Source of the DNA: Chlorocebus sabaeus | Taxonomy: Eukaryota; Chordata; Mammalia; Primates; Cercopithecidae | NCBI RefSeq assembly: GCF_047675955.1 | Contig: NW_027327639.1 | Coordinates: forward strand, 124,001-188,000 | Reading direction: 5' to 3' | DNA length: 64,000 nucleotides | Shown here: piece by piece, positions 49,420 to 62,448 of the stretch | Position numbering within the stretch: the first letter of the stretch is position 1 | Layout of the letters: every line of letters starts with the position of its first letter | Translations under genes and position numbers: made by a program | The notes under the pieces: model-generated | Told to the model about the DNA's origin: nothing | Database searches by the model: none | Seen by the model: only the letters and a program-made list of their open reading frames with translations

Positions 49420-52400
49420 TTCTCAGAAAGGTTCTTTTCAGTTTTTATCTTAGGATATTTCGTTTTTCACCATAGCCCTCTATGGGCTTACAAATACCAC
49501 TCTGCAAATTCCACAAGAACAGTCTTACCGAAAGGCTTTTTAAGGGGAAAGCTGTAACTCTGTGAGGTGAATTAACAGAACACAAAGCAGTTTCTCAGAA
49601 AGCTTCTTTTCAGCTTTTATCTTAGGATATTTCCTTTTTCACCATAGCCCTATAAGGGCTTACAAATATCACTATGAGTATTACACAAGAAGAGTCTTAG
49701 CAAAAGTCTTTTTGAGGGTAAAGCTGTAACTCTTTGAGATGAATTAACAGAACACAAAGCAGTTTCTCAGAAAGCTTCTTTTCAGTTTTTATGTTAGGAT
49801 ATTTCCTTTTTCACGGTAGCACTCTATGGGCTTCCAAATATCACTTTGCAAATTCCACAGGAACAGTCTTAGCGAAAGGCTTCTTGAGGAGAAAGCTGTA
49901 TCTCTGTGAGATGAATTAACAGAACACAAAGCAGTTTCTCCGAAAGCTTATTTTCAGTTTTTATCTCAGGCTATTTCCTTTTTCACCATAGACCTCTATG
50001 GGCTTCCAAATATCACTTTGCCAATTCCAGAAGAAGAGTCTTAGCGAAAGGCTTGTTGAGGGGAAATCTGTAACTCTGCGAGATGAATTAACAGAACACA
50101 AAGTAGTTTCTCAGAAAGCTTCTTTCCCGTTTTTAACGGAAGTTATTTCCTTTTTCAAAGTAGCCCTCTATGGGCTTACAAATATAACTTTGCAAATTCC
50201 ACAAGAACAGTCTTAGTAAAAGGCTTCTGGAGGGGATAGCTGTAAATCTATGAGATAAATTAAGAGAACACAAAGCAGTTTCTCAGAAAGCTTCTTTCCA
50301 GTTTTTAACGGAAGATATTTCCTTTTTCACCATAGCCCTCTAGGGGTTTCCAAATATAACTTTGCAAATCCCACAAGAACAGTATTAGCGAAAGGCTTCT
50401 TGAGGGGAAAGCAGTAACTCTGTGAGATGAATTAACAGAACACAAAGCAGCTTCTGAGAAATATTCTTTGCGGTTTTTAACTAAAGATATTCCCATTTTC
50501 ACCATAGCCCTCTATGGGCTTCCAATTATCACTTTATAAATTCCACAAGAACAGTCTTAGGGAAAGGATTCTTCAGGGGAAAGCTGTAACCCTGTGAGAT
50601 GAATTAACAGAACACAAAGCAGTTTCTCAGAAGGCTTCTTTCCAGTATTGAAATGAAGATATTTCCTTTTTCACCGTAGCACACTATGGGCTTTGAAATA
50701 TCACTTTTCATTTCCACAACAACAGTATTAGTGAACGGCTTATTGAAGGGAAGGCTGTAACTCTGTGAGATGAATTAACAGAACACAAAGCAGTTTCTCA
50801 GAGAGCTTCTTTCCAGTTTTTAGCGGAAGATATTTCTTTTTCACCATAGAACTCTCTGGGCTTCCAAATATCAGTTTGCAAATTCCACAAGAACAGTCTT
50901 AGCGAAAGGCTTCTTGAGGGGAAAGTTGTAACTCTGTGAGATGAATTAACAGAACACAAAGCAGTTTCTCAGAAAGCTTCTTTCCGGTTTTTAACTAAAG
51001 ATATTTTCCTTTTCACCGTAGCCCTCTATGGGTTCCAAATATCACTTTGCAAATTCCACAAGAACAGTCTTAGCGAAAGGCTTCTTGAGGGGAAAGCTGT
51101 AACTCTGTGAGATGAATTAACGGAAGACGAAGCAGTTTTACATAAAGCTTCTTTTCAGTTTTTAGCTTAGGGTATTTTCTTTTTCACCATAGCCCTCTAT
51201 GGGCTTCCAAATATTACTTTGCAAATTCCACAAGCACAGTCTCAGCGAAAGGATTCTTGACGGGACAGCTGTAACTCTATGAGATGAATTAACAGAACAC
51301 AAAACCGTTTCTCAGAAAACTTCTTTTTTCAGTGTTTAGCAGAAGATATTTCCTTTTTTACCATAGCCTTCTAACTGCTTCCAAATATCACTTTGCAAGT
51401 TACAAAAGAACACTCTTAGCGAAAGCCTTCTTGAGGGGAATGCTGTAACTCTGAGATGAATTAACAGAACACAAGGCAGTTTCTCATAAGATTCTTTTCA
51501 GTGATTAGCTTAGGATATTTCCTTTTTCACCATAGCCCTCTATGAGCTTCCAAATATCACTATGCAAATTCCACGAGAACAGTCTCAGCACAATTCTTCT
51601 TAAGGGGGAAGCTGTAACACTGTGAGATGAATTAACAGAACACAAAGCAGTTTCTCACAAAGCTTCTTCCCAGTTTTTACTGAAGTTATTTCCTTTTTCA
51701 CCATAGTCCTCTATGGGCTTCCAAATATCACTTTGCAAACTCCACAAAAACAGTCTTACCGAAAGGAATCCTGAGGAGAAGGATTTAACTCTGTGAGATG
51801 AACTAACAGAACAAAAAGCAGTTTCTGAGAAAGCTTCTTTCCAGTTTTTAAATGAAGATATTTCCCTTTTCACCATAGTCATCAATGGGCTTCGAAATAT
51901 CACTTTGTAAATTCCACAAAAATATTCGTAGTGAAAGGCTTCTTGAAGGGTAGCTGTAACTCTGTGAGATGAATTAACAGAACACAAAGCAGTTTCTCAA
52001 AATGCATCGTTCCAGTTTTTAACTGAAGATATTTCCTTTTTCACCGTAACCCTCTATGGGCTTCCAAATATCACTTTGCAAATTCCACAAAACAGTCTTA
52101 GCGAAAGACTTCTTGGGGAGAAATCTGTAACTCTGTGAGATGAATTAACAGAACACAAAGCAGTTTCTCAGAATGTTTCTTTCCAGTTTTTAACGGGAGA
52201 TATTTCCTTTTTCACCATAGACCTCTGTGGGCTTCCAAATATCACTTTGCAAATTCCACAATAACAGTTTTAGCCAAAGGCTTCATGAGGGAAAAGCTGT
52301 AACTCTGTGAGATGAATTAACAGAACACAAACCAGTTTCTCAGAAATCTACTTTGCAGTTTTTAACTAAAGATATTTCCTTTTTCACAATAGCCCCTATG

Positions 52401-54600
52401 GGCTTCCAAATGTCACTTTCCAAATTCCACAAGAACAATCTTCGCGAAAGGCTTCCTCAGGGGAGGATGTAACTCTGTGAAATGAATTAACACAACACAA
52501 AGCAGTTTCTCAGAAAGCTTCTTTCCAGTTTTTAACTGAAGATATTTCATTTTTCACCATAGCCCTCGCAGGGCTTCCAAATTGCACTTTGCAAATTCCA
52601 CAAGAGCAGTCTTAGCGAAAGGCTTCTTGAGGGGAAAGCTGTAACACTGTGAGATGAATTAACAGAACACAAGCAGTTTATCAGAAAGCTTCTTTTCAGT
52701 TTTTAACTTAGGATATTTCCTTTTCCTCCATAGCCCTCTATAGGCTTCCAAATATCACTTTGCAAATTCCACAATAACATTCTTAGCGAAACGCTTCTTG
52801 TGGGGATAGCTGTAACTCTGTGAGATGAATTAACAGAAGACAAAGCAGTTTCTCAGCAAGTTTCTTTTCAGTTTTTATCTTGGGATATTTCCTATTTCAC
52901 CAAGGCCCTCTATGGGCTTTCAAATAACACCTTGCAAATTCTGAGAGAACAGTCTTAGAGGAAGTTTTCTTGAGGGGAAAACTGTAACTCTGTGAGATAA
53001 ATTAACAGAACACAAAGCAGTTTCTCAGCAAACGTCTTCTCAGTTTTTATCGTAGGATGTCTCCTTTTTCACATTAGCCCTCTATGGGCTTACAAATATC
53101 ACGTTGCAAATTCCACAAGAACCGTCTTAGCAAAAGACTTCTCGAGGGGAAAGCTGCAACTCTTTGAAATGAATTAACAGAACACGAAGGAGTTTCTCAG
53201 AAAGCTTCTTTCCACTTTTTATCTTAGGATATTGCCTTTTTCACCATAGCCCTATTTGGGCTTAAACTATCACTTTGAAGATTACACAAAACAATATTAG
53301 CAAAAGTCTTCTTGAGGGTAAAGCTGTAACACTTTGAGAGGAATTATCAGAACACAAACCAGTTTCTCAGAAAGCTTCTTTGCAGTTATTAATTGAAGAT
53401 ATTTCCTTTTTCATCATAGCCCTCTATGGGCTTCCAAATATCACTTTTCAAATTCCACAAGAACATTCTTAGCGAAAGGCTTCTTGAGGGGAAAGCTGTA
53501 ACTCTGTGAGATGAATTACCAGAACACAAAGCAGTTTCTCAGAAAGCTTCTTTCCAGATTTTAACGGAAATTATTTCCTTTTTCACCATAGCCCTCTATG
53601 GGCTTCTAAATATCACGTTCTAACTTCCACAAGAACAGTCTTAGCGATAGGATTCTTGAGGGGAAAGCTGTAACTCTGTGAGATTAAATAACAGAACACA
53701 AAGCAGTTTCTCAGAAACCTTTTTTTGCAGTTTTTAACGGAAGGTATTTCCTTTTTCACCACAGCCCTCTATGAGCTTCTAAATATCACTTTACAAATTC
53801 CACAAGAACAGTCTTAGAGAAAGGTTTCTTTGGGGGAAAGCTGTAACTCTGTGAGATAAATTAACAGAACACAAAGTAGTTTCTCAGAAAGCTTCTTTCA
53901 AGATTTTAACGGAAGATATTTCCTTTTTCATCATAGCCCTCTATGGGCGTCGAAATATCACCTTGAAAATTCCACAGGAACAATCTTAGTGAACAGCTTC
54001 TTGCAGGGAAAGCTATAACTCTGTGAGATGAATTAAGAGAACATAATGGAGTTTCTCAGAAAGCTTCTTTTCGGTTTTTATCTTAGAATATTTCCTTTTT
54101 GCCATAACCCTCTATGGGCTTCTAAAATCAATTTGCAAATTCCACAAGAACAGTCTTAGCAAGAGGCTTCTTGAGGAGAAAGCTGTAACTCTGTGAGATG
54201 AATTAACAGGACACAAAGCACTTTCTTAGAAAGCTTCTTTCCAGTTTATAACGGAAAATATTTCTTTATTCACCATAGCCCTCTATGGCCTTCTAAATAC
54301 CACTTTCGAAATGAAACAAGAACAGTCCTAGAGAAAGACTTCTTGAGGGGAAAGCTGTAACTCTGTGAGATGAATTAACAGAACACAAAGCAGTTTCTCA
54401 GAAAGCTTCTTTCCAGTTTTCAAATAAAAATATTTCCTTTTTAACCATAGCTCTATATGGGCTTCCTAAAATCACTTTGCAAATTCCACAAGAACAGACT
54501 TAGTAAAGGTCTTCTTGAGGGGAAAGCTGTAAATCTGTGAGATGAATTAAGAGAACACAATGTAGATTCTCAGAAAGCTTCTTTCCAGTTTTTAACGGAA

Positions 54601-54772
54601 GATATTTCCTTTTTCACCATAATCCTCTATGGACTTCCAAATATCACTGTGAAAATTACACACAAACAGACTTAGCGAAAGTCTCCTTGAAGGGAAAGCT
54701 GTAACTCTGTGAGATGAATTAACAGAACACAAAGCAGTTTCTCAGACAGCTTCTTTCCAGTTTTTAACTGAA
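54601..54772 (-). repeat. 37th monomer, unit 6 copy
   Basis: Same 172-bp monomer, with the 'cctttttcaccataatcc' form. Confidence 0.88.
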
Positions 54773-55597
54773 GATATTTCCTTTTTCACCAAAGCCCTCT
54801 ATGGGCTTCCAAATATCACTTTGGAAATTCCTCAAGAACTGTCTTAGCGAAAGGCTTCTTGAGGAAAATGCTGTAAGTCTGTGAAATGAATTAACAGAAA
54901 ACAAAGCAGTTTCTCAGAAAGATTCTTTCCCGTTTTTAACTGAAGATATTTCCTTTTTCACCATAGCCCTTTCTGGGCTTCCAAATATCACTTTGCAAAT
55001 TCCACAAGAACCGTCTTAGCGAAAGACTTCTCGAGGGGAAAGCTGTAACTCTGTGAGATGCATTAACAAAACACGAAGAAGTTTCTCAGAAAGCTTCTTT
55101 CCAGTTTTTAACGGAGGATATTTCCTTTCTCACCATAGCCCTCTATGGGATTCTAAATATCACGTTCTAAATTGCACAAGAACAGTCTTAGCGAATGGCT
55201 TCTTTAGAGGAATGCTGTAACTCTGGGAGATGAATTAAGAGAACACAAAGCAGTTTTTCAGAAAGCTTATTTTCAGTTTTTATCTTAGGCTATTTTCTTT
55301 TTCACCGTAGACCTCTGTAGGCTTCGAAATATCACTTCCCAAATTCGACAATAACAGTCTTAGGGAAAGGCTTCGTTAGGGGAAAGCTGTAACTTTGTGA
55401 GATGAATTAACAGAACACTACGCAGTGTCTCCGAAAACTTCTTTTCCGTTTTAAACCGAAGATATTTCCTTTTCACGATAGCTCTCTATGGCCTTCGAAA
55501 TGTCACTTTGCAAGTTCCACAAGAACAGTCATAGCGAAAGGCTTCCTCAGGGGAAAGCTGTAACTCTGTGGGATGAATTCACAGATCAGAAAGCTGT

Positions 55598-55767
55598 TTC
55601 TCAGAAAGCTTCTTTCTCACTTTTATGGCGGATATTTCCTTTGGCCCTATAGTCTTCAAAGGGAACCGAATTATCCCTTCTCAGATTCCACAGAAAGAAG
55701 GTTAGCAAACAGCTCTACGACATATAGCTCTCACTCAGTGAGTGGAAGTCACATATCACAAAGCAGT
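55598..55767 (-). repeat. Divergent marker monomer, HOR unit 6
   Basis: Same divergent monomer; to its left this copy has the 'ctctgtggg' form. Confidence 0.9.
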
Positions 55768-58700
55768 TTCTCAGAAAGGTTCTTTTCAGTTTTTATCTTA
55801 GGATATTTCGTTTTTCACCATAGCCCTCTATGGGCTTACAAATACCACTCTGCAAATTCCACAAGAACAGTCTTACCGAAAGGCTTTTTAAGGGGAAAGC
55901 TGTAACTCTGTGAGGTGAATTAACAGAACACAAAGCAGTTTCTCAGAAAGCTTCTTTTCAGCTTTTATCTTAGGATATTTCCTTTTTCACCATAGCCCTA
56001 TAAGGGCTTACAAATATCACTATGAGTATTACACAAGAAGAGTCTTAGCAAAAGTCTTTTTGAGGGTAAAGCTGTAACTCTTTGAGATGAATTAACAGAA
56101 CACAAAGCAGTTTCTCAGAAAGCTTCTTTTCAGTTTTTATGTTAGGATATTTCCTTTTTCACGGTAGCACTCTATGGGCTTCCAAATATCACTTTGCAAA
56201 TTCCACAGGAACAGTCTTAGCGAAAGGCTTCTTGAGGAGAAAGCTGTATCTCTGTGAGATGAATTAACAGAACACAAAGCAGTTTCTCCGAAAGCTTATT
56301 TTCAGTTTTTATCTCAGGCTATTTCCTTTTTCACCATAGACCTCTATGGGCTTCCAAATATCACTTTGCCAATTCCAGAAGAAGAGTCTTAGCGAAAGGC
56401 TTGTTGAGGGGAAATCTGTAACTCTGCGAGATGAATTAACAGAACACAAAGTAGTTTCTCAGAAAGCTTCTTTCCCGTTTTTAACGGAAGTTATTTCCTT
56501 TTTCAAAGTAGCCCTCTATGGGCTTACAAATATAACTTTGCAAATTCCACAAGAACAGTCTTAGTAAAAGGCTTCTGGAGGGGATAGCTGTAAATCTATG
56601 AGATAAATTAAGAGAACACAAAGCAGTTTCTCAGAAAGCTTCTTTCCAGTTTTTAACGGAAGATATTTCCTTTTTCACCATAGCCCTCTAGGGGTTTCCA
56701 AATATAACTTTGCAAATCCCACAAGAACAGTATTAGCGAAAGACTTCTTGAGGGGAAAGCAGTAACTCTGTGAGATGAATTAACAGAACACAAAGCAGCT
56801 TCTGAGAAATATTCTTTGCGGTTTTTAACTAAAGATATTCCCATTTTCACCATAGCCCTCTATGGGCTTCCAATTATCACTTTATAAATTCCACAAGAAC
56901 AGTCTTAGGGAAAGGATTCTTCAGGGGAAAGCTGTAACTCTGTGAGATGAATTAACAGAACACAAAGCAGTTTCTCAGAAGGCTTCTTTCCAGTATTGAA
57001 ATGAAGATATTTCCTTTTTCACCATAGCACACTATGGGCTTTGAAATATCACTTTTCATTTCCACAACAACAGTATTAGTGAACGGCTTATTGAAGGGAA
57101 GGCTGTAACTCTGTGAGATGAATTAACAGAACACAAAGCAGTTTCTCAGAGAGCTTCTTTCCAGTTTTTAGCGGAAGATATTTCTTTTTCACCATAGAAC
57201 TCTCTGGGCTTCCAAATATCAGTTTGCAAATTCCACAAGAACAGTCTTAGCGAAAGGCTTCTTGAGGGGAAAGTTGTAACTCTGTGAGATGAATTAACAG
57301 AACACAAAGCAGTTTCTCAGAAAGCTTCTTTCCGGTTTTTAACTAAAGATATTTTCCTTTTCACCGTAGCCCTCTATGGGTTCCAAATATCACTTTGCAA
57401 ATTCCACAAGAACAGTCTTAGCGAAAGGCTTCTTGAGGGGAAAGCTGTAACTCTGTGAGATGAATTAACGGAAGACGAAGCAGTTTTACATAAAGCTTCT
57501 TTTCAGTTTTTAGCTTAGGGTATTTTCTTTTTCACCATAGCCCTCTATGGGCTTCCAAATATTACTTTGCAAATTCCACAAGCACAGTCTCAGCGAAAGG
57601 ATTCTTGACGGGACAGCTGTAACTCTATGAGATGAATTAACAGAACACAAAACCGTTTCTCAGAAAACTTCTTTTTTCAGTGTTTAGCGGAAGATATTTC
57701 CTTTTTTACCATAGCCTTCTAACTGCTTCCAAATATCACTTTGCAAGTTACAAAAGAACACTCTTAGCGAAAGCCTTCTTGAGGGGAATGCTGTAACTCT
57801 GAGATGAATTAACAGAACACAAGGCAGTTTCTCATAAGATTCTTTTCAGTGATTAGCTTAGGATATTTCCTTTTTCACCATAGCCCTCTATGAGCTTCCA
57901 AATATCACTATGCAAATTCCACGAGAACAGTCTCAGCACAATTCTTCTTAAGGGGGAAGCTGTAACACTGTGAGATGAATTAACAGAACACAAAGCAGTT
58001 TCTCACAAAGCTTCTTCCCAGTTTTTACTGAAGTTATTTCCTTTTTCACCATAGTCCTCTATGGGCTTCCAAATATCACTTTGCAAACTCCACAAAAACA
58101 GTCTTACCGAAAGGAATCCTGAGGAGAAAGATTTAACTCTGTGAGATGAACTAACAGAACAAAAAGCAGTTTCTGAGAAAGCTTCTTTCCAGTTTTTAAA
58201 TGAAGATATTTCCCTTTTCACCATAGTCATCAATGGGCTTCGAAATATCACTTTGTAAATTCCACAAAAATATTCGTAGTGAAAGGCTTCTTGAAGGGTA
58301 GCTGTAACTCTGTGAGATGAATTAACAGAACACAAAGCAGTTTCTCAAAATGCATCGTTCCAGTTTTTAACTGAAGATATTTCCTTTTTCACCGTAACCC
58401 TCTATGGGCTTCCAAATATCACTTTGCAAATTCCACAAAACAGTCTTAGCGAAAGACTTCTTGGGGAGAAATCTGTAACTCTGTGAGATGAATTAACAGA
58501 ACACAAAGCAGTTTCTCAGAATGTTTCTTTCCAGTTTTTAACGGGAGATATTTCCTTTTTCACCATAGACCTCTGTGGGCTTCCAAATATCACTTTGCAA
58601 ATTCCACAATAACAGTTTTAGCCAAAGGCTTCATGAGGGAAAAGCTGTAACTCTGTGAGATGAATTAACAGAACACAAACCAGTTTCTCAGAAATCTACT

Positions 58701-60948
58701 TTGCAGTTTTTAACTAAAGATATTTCCTTTTTCACAATAGCCCCTATGGGCTTCCAAATGTCACTTTCCAAATTCCACAAGAACAATCTTCGCGAAAGGC
58801 TTCCTCAGGGGAGGATGTAACTCTGTGAAATGAATTAACACAACACAAAGCAGTTTCTCAGAAAGCTTCTTTCCAGTTTTTAACTGAAGATATTTCATTT
58901 TTCACCATAGCCCTCGCAGGGCTTCCAAATTGCACTTTGCAAATTCCACAAGAGCAGTCTTAGCGAAAGGCTTCTTGAGGGGAAAGCTGTAACACTGTGA
59001 GATGAATTAACAGAACACAAGCAGTTTATCAGAAAGCTTCTTTTCAGTTTTTAACTTAGGATATTTCCTTTTCCTCCATAGCCCTCTATAGGCTTCCAAA
59101 TATCACTTTGCAAATTCCACAATAACATTCTTAGCGAAACGCTTCTTGTGGGGATAGCTGTAACTCTGTGAGATGAATTAACAGAAGACAAAGCAGTTTC
59201 TCAGCAAGTTTCTTTTCAGTTTTTATCTTGGGATATTTCCTATTTCACCAAGGCCCTCTATGGGCTTTCAAATAACACCTTGCAAATTCTGAGAGAACAG
59301 TCTTAGAGGAAGTTTTCTTGAGGGGAAAACTGTAACTCTGTGAGATAAATTAACAGAACACAAAGCAGTTTCTCAGCAAACGTCTTCTCAGTTTTTATCG
59401 TAGGATGTCTCCTTTTTCACATTAGCCCTCTATGGGCTTACAAATATCACGTTGCAAATTCCACAAGAACCGTCTTAGCAAAAGACTTCTCGAGGGGAAA
59501 GCTGTAACTCTTTGAGATGAATTAACAGAACACGAAGGAGTTTCTCAGAAAGCTTCTTTCCACTTTTTATCTTAGGATATTGCCTTTTTCACCATAGCCC
59601 TCTTTGGGCTTAAACTATCACTTTGAAGATTACACAAAACAATATTAGCAAAAGTCTTCTTGAGGGTAAAGCTGTAACACTTTGAGAGGAATTATCAGAA
59701 CACAAACCAGTTTCTCAGAAAGCTTCTTTGCAGTTATTAATTGAAGATATTTCCTTTTTCATCATAGCCCTCTATGGGCTTCCAAATATCACTTTTCAAA
59801 TTCCACAAGAACATTCTTAGCGAAAGGCTTCTTGAGGGGAAAGCTGTAACTCTGTGAGATGAATTACCAGAACACAAAGCAGTTTCTCAGAAAGCTTCTT
59901 TCCAGATTTTAACGGAAATTATTTCCTTTTTCACCATAGCCCTCTATGGGCTTCTAAATATCACGTTCTAACTTCCACAAGAACAGTCTTAGCGATAGGA
60001 TTCTTGAGGGGAAAGCTGTAACTCTGTGAGATTAAATAACAGAACACAAAGCAGTTTCTCAGAAACCTTTTTTTGCAGTTTTTAACGGAAGATATTTCCT
60101 TTTTCACCACAGCCCTCTATGAGCTTCTAAATATCACTTTACAAATTCCACAAGAACAGTCTTAGAGAAAGGTTTCTTTGGGGGAAAGCTGTAACTCTGT
60201 GAGATAAATTAACAGAACACAAAGTAGTTTCTCAGAAAGCTTCTTTCAAGATTTTAACGGAAGATATTTCCTTTTTCATCATAGCCCTCTATGGGCGTCG
60301 AAATATCACCTTGAAAATTCCACAGGAACAATCTTAGTGAACAGCTTCTTGCAGGGAAAGCTATAACTCTGTGAGATGAATTAAGAGAACATAATGGAGT
60401 TTCTCAGAAAGCTTCTTTTCGGTTTTTATCTTAGAATATTTCCTTTTTGCCATAACCCTCTATGGGCTTCTAAAATCAATTTGCAAATTCCACAAGAACA
60501 GTCTTAGCAAGAGGCTTCTTGAGGAGAAAGCTGTAACTCTGTGAGATGAATTAACAGGACACAGAGCACTTTCTTAGAAAGCTTCTTTCCAGTTTATAAC
60601 GGAAAATATTTCTTTATTCACCATAGCCCTCTATGGCCTTCTAAATACCACTTTCGAAATGAAACAAGAACAGTCCTAGAGAAAGACTTCTTGAGGGGAA
60701 AGCTGTAACTCTGTGAGATGAATTAACAGAACACAAAGCAGTTTCTCAGAAAGCTTCTTTCCAGTTTTCAAATAAAAATATTTCCTTTTTAACCATAGCT
60801 CTATATGGGCTTCCTAAAATCACTTTGCAAATTCCACAAGAACAGACTTAGTAAAGGTCTTCTTGAGGGGAAAGCTGTAAATCTGTGAGATGAATTAAGA
60901 GAACACAATGTAGATTCTCAGAAAGCTTCTTTCCAGTTTTTAACGGAA

Positions 60949-61120
60949 GATATTTCCTTTTTCACCATAATCCTCTATGGACTTCCAAATATCACTGTGA
61001 AAATTACACACAAACAGACTTAGCGAAAGTCTCCTTGAAGGGAAAGCTGTAACTCTGTGAGATGAATTAACAGAACACAAAGCAGTTTCTCAGACAGCTT
61101 CTTTCCAGTTTTTAACTGAA
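60949..61120 (-). repeat. 37th monomer, unit 7 copy
   Basis: Same 172-bp monomer, with the 'cctttttcaccataatcc' form. Confidence 0.88.
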
Positions 61121-61408
61121 GATATTTCCTTTTTCACCAAAGCCCTCTATGGGCTTCCAAATATCACTTTGGAAATTCCTCAAGAACTGTCTTAGCGAAA
61201 GGCTTCTTGAGGAAAATGCTGTAAGTCTGTGAAATGAATTAACAGAAAACAAAGCAGTTTCTCAGAAAGATTCTTTCCCGTTTTTAACTGAAGATATTTC
61301 CTTTTTCACCATAGCCCTTTCTGGGCTTCCAAATATCACTTTGCAAATTCCACAAGAACCGTCTTAGCGAAAGACTTCTCGAGGGGAAAGCTGTAACTCT
61401 GTGAGATG

Positions 61409-61427
61409 AATTAACAGAACACGAAGG
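61409..61427 (-). other. Conversion-like patch in HOR unit 7
   Basis: Within 19 bp, unit 7 differs from all other units at three sites (61,409, 61,417 and 61,427): it reads 'gaattaacagaacacgaagg' where the others read 'gcattaacaaaacacgaaga'. All three new bases equal those of the related monomer ten monomers to the left in the same unit (~59,515-59,540). Clustered change towards a paralogue is the pattern of gene conversion or of a short exchange between monomers. Confidence 0.75.
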
Positions 61428-61945
61428 AGTTTCTCAGAAAGCTTCTTTCCAGTTTTTAACGGAGGATATTTCCTTTCTCACCATAGCCCTCTATGGGATT
61501 CTAAATATCACGTTCTAAATTGCACAAGAACAGTCTTAGCGAATGGCTTCTTTAGAGGAATGCTGTAACTCTGGGAGATGAATTAAGAGAACACAAAGCA
61601 GTTTTTCAGAAAGCTTATTTTCAGTTTTTATCTTAGGCTATTTTCTTTTTCACCGTAGACCTCTGTAGGCTTCGAAATATCACTTCCCAAATTCGACAAT
61701 AACAGTCTTAGGGAAAGGCTTCGTTAGGGGAAAGCTGTAACTTTGTGAGATGAATTAACAGAACACTACGCAGTGTCTCCGAAAACTTCTTTTCCGTTTT
61801 AAACCGAAGATATTTCCTTTTCACGATAGCTCTCTATGGCCTTCGAAATGTCACTTTGCAAGTTCCACAAGAACAGTCATAGCGAAAGGCTTCCTCAGGG
61901 GAAAGCTGTAACTCTGCGGGATGAATTCACAGATCAGAAAGCTGT

Positions 61946-62115
61946 TTCTCAGAAAGCTTCTTTCTCACTTTTATGGCGGATATTTCCTTTGGCCCTATAG
62001 TCTTCAAAGGGAACCGAATTATCCCTTCTCAGATTCCACAGAAAGAAGGTTAGCAAACAGCTCTACGACATATAGCTCTCACTCAGTGAGTGGAAGTCAC
62101 ATATCACAAAGCAGT
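61946..62115 (-). repeat. Divergent marker monomer, HOR unit 7
   Basis: Same divergent monomer at the expected 6,348-bp spacing. Confidence 0.9.
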
Positions 62116-62448
62116 TTCTCAGAAAGGTTCTTTTCAGTTTTTATCTTAGGATATTTCGTTTTTCACCATAGCCCTCTATGGGCTTACAAATACCACTCTG
62201 CAAATTCCACAAGAACAGTCTTACCGAAAGGCTTTTTAAGGGGAAAGCTGTAACTCTGTGAGGTGAATTAACAGAACACAAAGCAGTTTCTCAGAAAGCT
62301 TCTTTTCAGCTTTTATCTTAGGATATTTCCTTTTTCACCATAGCCCTATAAGGGCTTACAAATATCACTATGAGTATTACACAAGAAGAGTCTTAGCAAA
62401 AGTCTTTTTGAGGGTAAAGCTGTAACTCTTTGAGATGAATTAACAGAA

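Larger units (their letters stand above)
43405..49752 (-). repeat. HOR unit 5 (37-mer, 6,348 bp)
   Basis: A full-length copy. It shares 'agcaggttctcag' (~48,041) and 'gacttaggaaagg' (~48,150) with unit 3. With unit 6 it has 'ggacacaaagcac' (~47,862) where others read 'ggacacagagcac'. Its private change is 'tataaaggaaaat' (~47,898) in place of 'tataacggaaaat'. Confidence 0.95.
49753..56100 (-). repeat. HOR unit 6 (37-mer, 6,348 bp)
   Basis: A full-length copy with several private changes: 'tagcagaagat' (~51,340), 'gagaaggattt' (~51,776), 'tttgaaatgaatt' (~53,163) and 'ggaaggtatttcc' (~53,740). Near 55,566 it returns to 'ctctgtgggatg', as in units 1 and 2, breaking the run of 'ctctgcggg' in units 3-5. 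Confidence 0.95.
56101..62448 (-). repeat. HOR unit 7 (37-mer, 6,348 bp)
   Basis: A full-length copy. Private changes include 'gcgaaagacttcttg' (~56,737), 'caccatagcacac' (~57,021), 'gctgtaactctttg' (59,501) and 'gccctctttggg' (~59,597). It also has a three-site patch at 61,409-61,427 that matches a paralogous monomer ten monomers to the left. It is the copy with the most visible conversion-like changes. Confidence 0.95.
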
